A program made the position numbers and the translations under genes. From Proteromonas lacertae (lineage: Eukaryota > Sar > Bigyra > Opalinata > Proteromonadidae), in the NCBI GenBank assembly GCA_002245135.1, contig NGBS01000588.1, positions 124,001-188,000 of the forward strand: a stretch of 64,000 nt of DNA. Reading direction: 5' to 3'. Under the pieces are notes generated by a model. The model had not been told where the DNA came from. It did not search any database and saw only the letters and a program-made list of their open reading frames with translations. Of the stretch, positions 60,997-64,000 are shown piece by piece (position 1 is the first letter of the stretch; each line of letters starts with the position of its first letter).

Positions 60997-63992
60997 TTAA
61001 AAATTGGCTAAAGATGTAACTTTAATCCAATCTGGGTCACCAAATCCTAAAGTCTGCATAGATGAGCTAACTTGTTTATTTTTATATTTCATTTGTCTTC
61101 GTAATTTCGGTGCTTGATATTCCTGATCGTTCATCTTCTCCCAATCTATAGAATTAAACCAAGGATGATTTTGAATATCTTTATAACCATTTGTACCACT
61201 TCCTAATCTCTTAATTTGAGATCTCATTAACAATTTCGTTATTAAATCCTTCAAATTGGGTGAGAATACAGCACGACTAAAATCAATATCACAATTCAAT
61301 ATTAATGTAAATGTTTGTAAAGGATCTGCTCCACAGAATGGTGTATCTCCAACTCTCATTTCATATGTCATTATTCCTAAACTCCACCAATCAACTGATA
61401 AACTATGGCCTACACAGGATAATATCTCTGGAGCTGTATATATTGGAGTACCACAGAGTGTCCAAGTCTTACGATATACTTGTTTAGAAAATCCAAAATC
61501 GATTAATTTCAAATATCCAGTTTGACTATCTATTACTAGATTTTCTGGTTTTAAATCTCTATATACAATCTTCTCTTTATGTAATTCAGATAACATTAAT
61601 GCAATATTAGCTAAGTAGAATTTAGCCATTTCTTCATCCATTGGTAAACCACTTCCATATTCATTATACATTTGAGTATGTAATTCGCCTCCCTGTATAT
61701 TCTCCAATATAAAATATATATTATTCTCATCTACTGCTGTTCCATAAAACCTTTCTATAAATATACTTGGAGGTAACTCAGCTAATATTAATTTCTCTTG
61801 TTTAACTGCAGCTACTGTATCTTTATTCTCTCTTCCTTGTTCATCAACTATCATCGATCTTCTCACACATTTTAATGCATATTCTTTATGATTATTCCTA
61901 TTTCTTGCCAAAATAACAACACCAAAAGCACCATTCCCTAGGAACTTTACGAATTCCATATCACTAACAGAATGTAAGTAATTATCTTCAAGACAAGATA
62001 AAGATGTATGAAACATTGATTCACTACGTTCTAAACCTTTCTTTTGACTAACATGAATAATACCTATTTGTCTTTTTAAATTAGGCTTTTCATTAATTAA
62101 ATTTATAAATTTATCTGAAGGTAATAGTAATAAACTCACTTTATCTTTAGCAATATAACTACAAATACAATCTCCATGATTCTCTATAATAGAAGTTCCA
62201 CCAAAGTAATCACCTTGTGAGAGTGTTTCATATACTTCTTTCTCAAACACTTTACCAGTCCAATCTGATTGACTTCTACTACGTGTTGGTACACATTGTT
62301 CAGCAAAACCTTCACTATATAATCTCTGTCTTTTACGAAGAGTTGAACCAGGTGATAATGCTGATGATTTTGATCCTTTTTTACCTGCTGTACTGTTGGT
62401 GTGAGTGATAGTTTTACTGTTGTTTTGACTATCTTTATTATTATTATCATTATTATTATTATTATTGTCGATATTTCTTGGCTTTTTAGTAGGTGTAAAG
62501 TCTGGAGATAAACATTCATCATTATCATCGTTATTATTATTGTTTTCTAAATCACATCCTGCTAATGGATCATCACAGTTACAATTACCATTATTATTCT
62601 CATCGTTGTTGTTAGTGTCTAAGACATTGGTGTTATCAACAATAATTGCTTCTGATGAAGCGAGTTTTAGTAATCTATATCGGTAATTATCATAGTCTTT
62701 TTGCTTGAACTGTTTGACTACTTCACCACTGAGTATTATGTTGAAATGAGTCATTTTCATATCTTTCATATATATATACTCTCCAGCATTATAATTCTTT
62801 CTTTCCATTAGTTTGTATAATTCATCCCTCTCTTGCTGCGATAAATATGAAAAGATGGGGATTTCTTTCAAGACTATCGTTCCATAACTTTCAATTGATC
62901 TATTCAATAGAGGTTCGATTGGACCTAATAAATGTATAAAGGATTCTCTCTCTAAAGCTATCAACGTCACTTGACCTTGAGCAATAACATCAGCGGCTCG
63001 AGGTTCGTTTGTTAAAAGTGCTCTTTCCCCAAAATGAGCACCGACACCCAAAATTTTAAATTCTTTTTTATCTGTAACTACGGCTTGACCAACACCAGTA
63101 ATTGATATATCAATTCTTACACTACCTTTTTCTATAACATAAAAGTATGAATGATCATCGACATTATCACCTCTCTTAATTATTGATCTCATCATTCTCA
63201 AAATACAATTGCACACAGGCTTCAGCTAATCTAGCAATTTCTGTAGATGTTAAAGGTGAAAATAACGACAAATCCTTTAAGAACTTTGTTCTTTCTTTCA
63301 ATTTATTTTTCTCATACAACTCCAAGGTTCTACGGAATGTAGTTCTGTCTATTGAATAAATTATACCATCAGTTTCTGCTTTAACAGTATACATTCTAGG
63401 TGTATCGTATAAAAAGATTTCACCGAAGGAGTGGCCAGGCCCTAGCTTAGCCCTAACTGATCTGGACGGAGTTATACTGGAAGTCATGATAAATGAGCCT
63501 TCAATTATAGAATAGAACTTTCTACCTGCTTTACCTTGTTCTGAACAGATTGCTCCATTTGGGACGTTTATTTTAACCATAGCATCAACTACACGAGCTA
63601 TTTGTATGTCATCCATATTGTTGAAGATTGGATGACCTGTCATTGAAGCTCGAATTAGTTTAATCTCTTGTGGTGTCTTTTGAATAACACTATACTCTCC
63701 ACCTTCTGTAGATGTGTTTGCTCCATCAATTATACCATTCTATTAATAATTAATTTACTGTATAATATACTTGTCTCTCTCTTGGTGGTATAAGATGTTT
63801 ATCTTTCTGTTTTGCGTATAATACTTCTGACACTCGGTTTGGGGCAGCACCTTCACCGACGTTTATTACTTCTTCGTTGTCATTTCCTCCATGAAGCACA
63901 TCAGCCTTCACTAAAAGATTCTTCGGTTCGACAACATTAGTTGAAGGCTCAACGCCTATCTTATTATCTGGAGAGGAAGTACAACTACCCAT
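60997..63992 (-). CDS. PKG: cGMP-dependent protein kinase, N-acylated type, with one frame break
   Basis: Exon 63992-63771, a 31-nt intron, then 63739-60997; about 987 residues. MGSCTSS at the start suits N-myristoylation at Gly2 and palmitoylation at Cys4, so membrane attachment. Cyclic-nucleotide domains follow: A with FGEIFLYDTPRMYTV, B with FGERALLTNEPRAADV, both keeping the phosphate-binding Arg, and a third, degenerate one (FGGTSIIENHGDCICSY, no Arg) interrupted by a long Asn/Asp-rich insert. The AGC kinase has GNGAFG, YALK, YRDLKPEN, DFGFSK, GTPIYTAPE and a C-terminal extension to SLANF, so it should be active. In domain B near 63165-63195 one extra base separates ACVQLYFENDEI from IKRGDNVDDHSYFYVIEKG; both sides are textbook sequence, so the break is sharp. 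This layout recalls PKGs of apicomplexans, ciliates and oomycetes. Confidence 0.9.
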
Positions 63993-64000
63993 TCATAAAA

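Noticed and set aside
63170-63215. A 34-nt GTATTT...AG intron that would remove the frame break in the cGMP kinase
   Set aside because: The would-be intron encodes YFENDEI and IKR, which are the expected first strand of the cyclic-nucleotide fold, so it is coding.

Overview
The window is AT-rich nuclear DNA from a flagellated, microbial-type eukaryote that uses the standard genetic code: TAA, TAG and TGA all end convincing genes. Genes are tightly packed on both strands, often sharing divergent promoters of about 75-150 bp, and are cut by very short introns (about 20-40 nt, mostly GTAT...TAG). Flagellar genes (a SPEF2/CPC1-like protein and radial spoke protein RSP9), an N-acylation-type cGMP-dependent kinase with several cNMP domains, and a periplasmic-binding-protein-like receptor with seven membrane helices and an RGS domain suggest a protist outside animals, plants and fungi. 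A stramenopile or other SAR lineage is my best guess, but this is inference only.

Layout. 0-5.1 kb: a minus-strand tandem array of at least four copies of a degenerate EF-hand protein family (the leftmost is cut by the window edge). 5.8-12.2 kb: an inverted pair of ethanolamine-phosphate cytidylyltransferase genes around a Pro/Gln-rich protein and a PH-domain protein. 12.4-15.3 kb: two divergent pseudokinases, one ending in leucine-rich repeats. 15.4-21.7 kb: the SPEF2-like gene and a SPRY-domain gene. 21.8-29.7 kb: one chromatin remodeller with chromodomains, a SNF2 motor and about nine PHD modules. 30.3-36 kb: an EF-hand protein, SWS1/ZSWIM7, a one-pass membrane protein, APC/C subunit CDC26, a p24 cargo receptor and RSP9. 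36.1-41.8 kb: a TAF1B/Rrn7-like Pol I factor, a PNUTS-like PP1 regulator and a broken kinase-SPRY gene. 43.1-48.5 kb: a FANCI-like gene and a fifth, diverged EF-hand family member. 48.7-57.3 kb: transaldolase, four monothiol/dithiol-type glutaredoxins, a truncated UDP-glucose pyrophosphorylase, a BTB-Ig-SPRY protein, a MUL1/GIDE-like membrane protein and a coiled-coil protein. 57.5-64 kb: the receptor-RGS gene and the cGMP-dependent kinase.

Themes. There are genome maintenance genes (SWS1, FANCI), transcription and chromatin genes (CHD-PHD, TAF1B, PNUTS), flagellar genes, cyclic-nucleotide and G-protein signalling genes, and lineage-specific families that duplicate, shuffle tails and decay. 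Several otherwise intact genes carry a single-base frame break, and almost every one is an extra base (needs a +1 shift); this is either an insertion-biased assembly artefact or recurrent +1 frameshifting, and is the most interesting open question here. Small genes such as CDC26 and SWS1 are invisible as long open frames and were found only by reading through the tiny introns.
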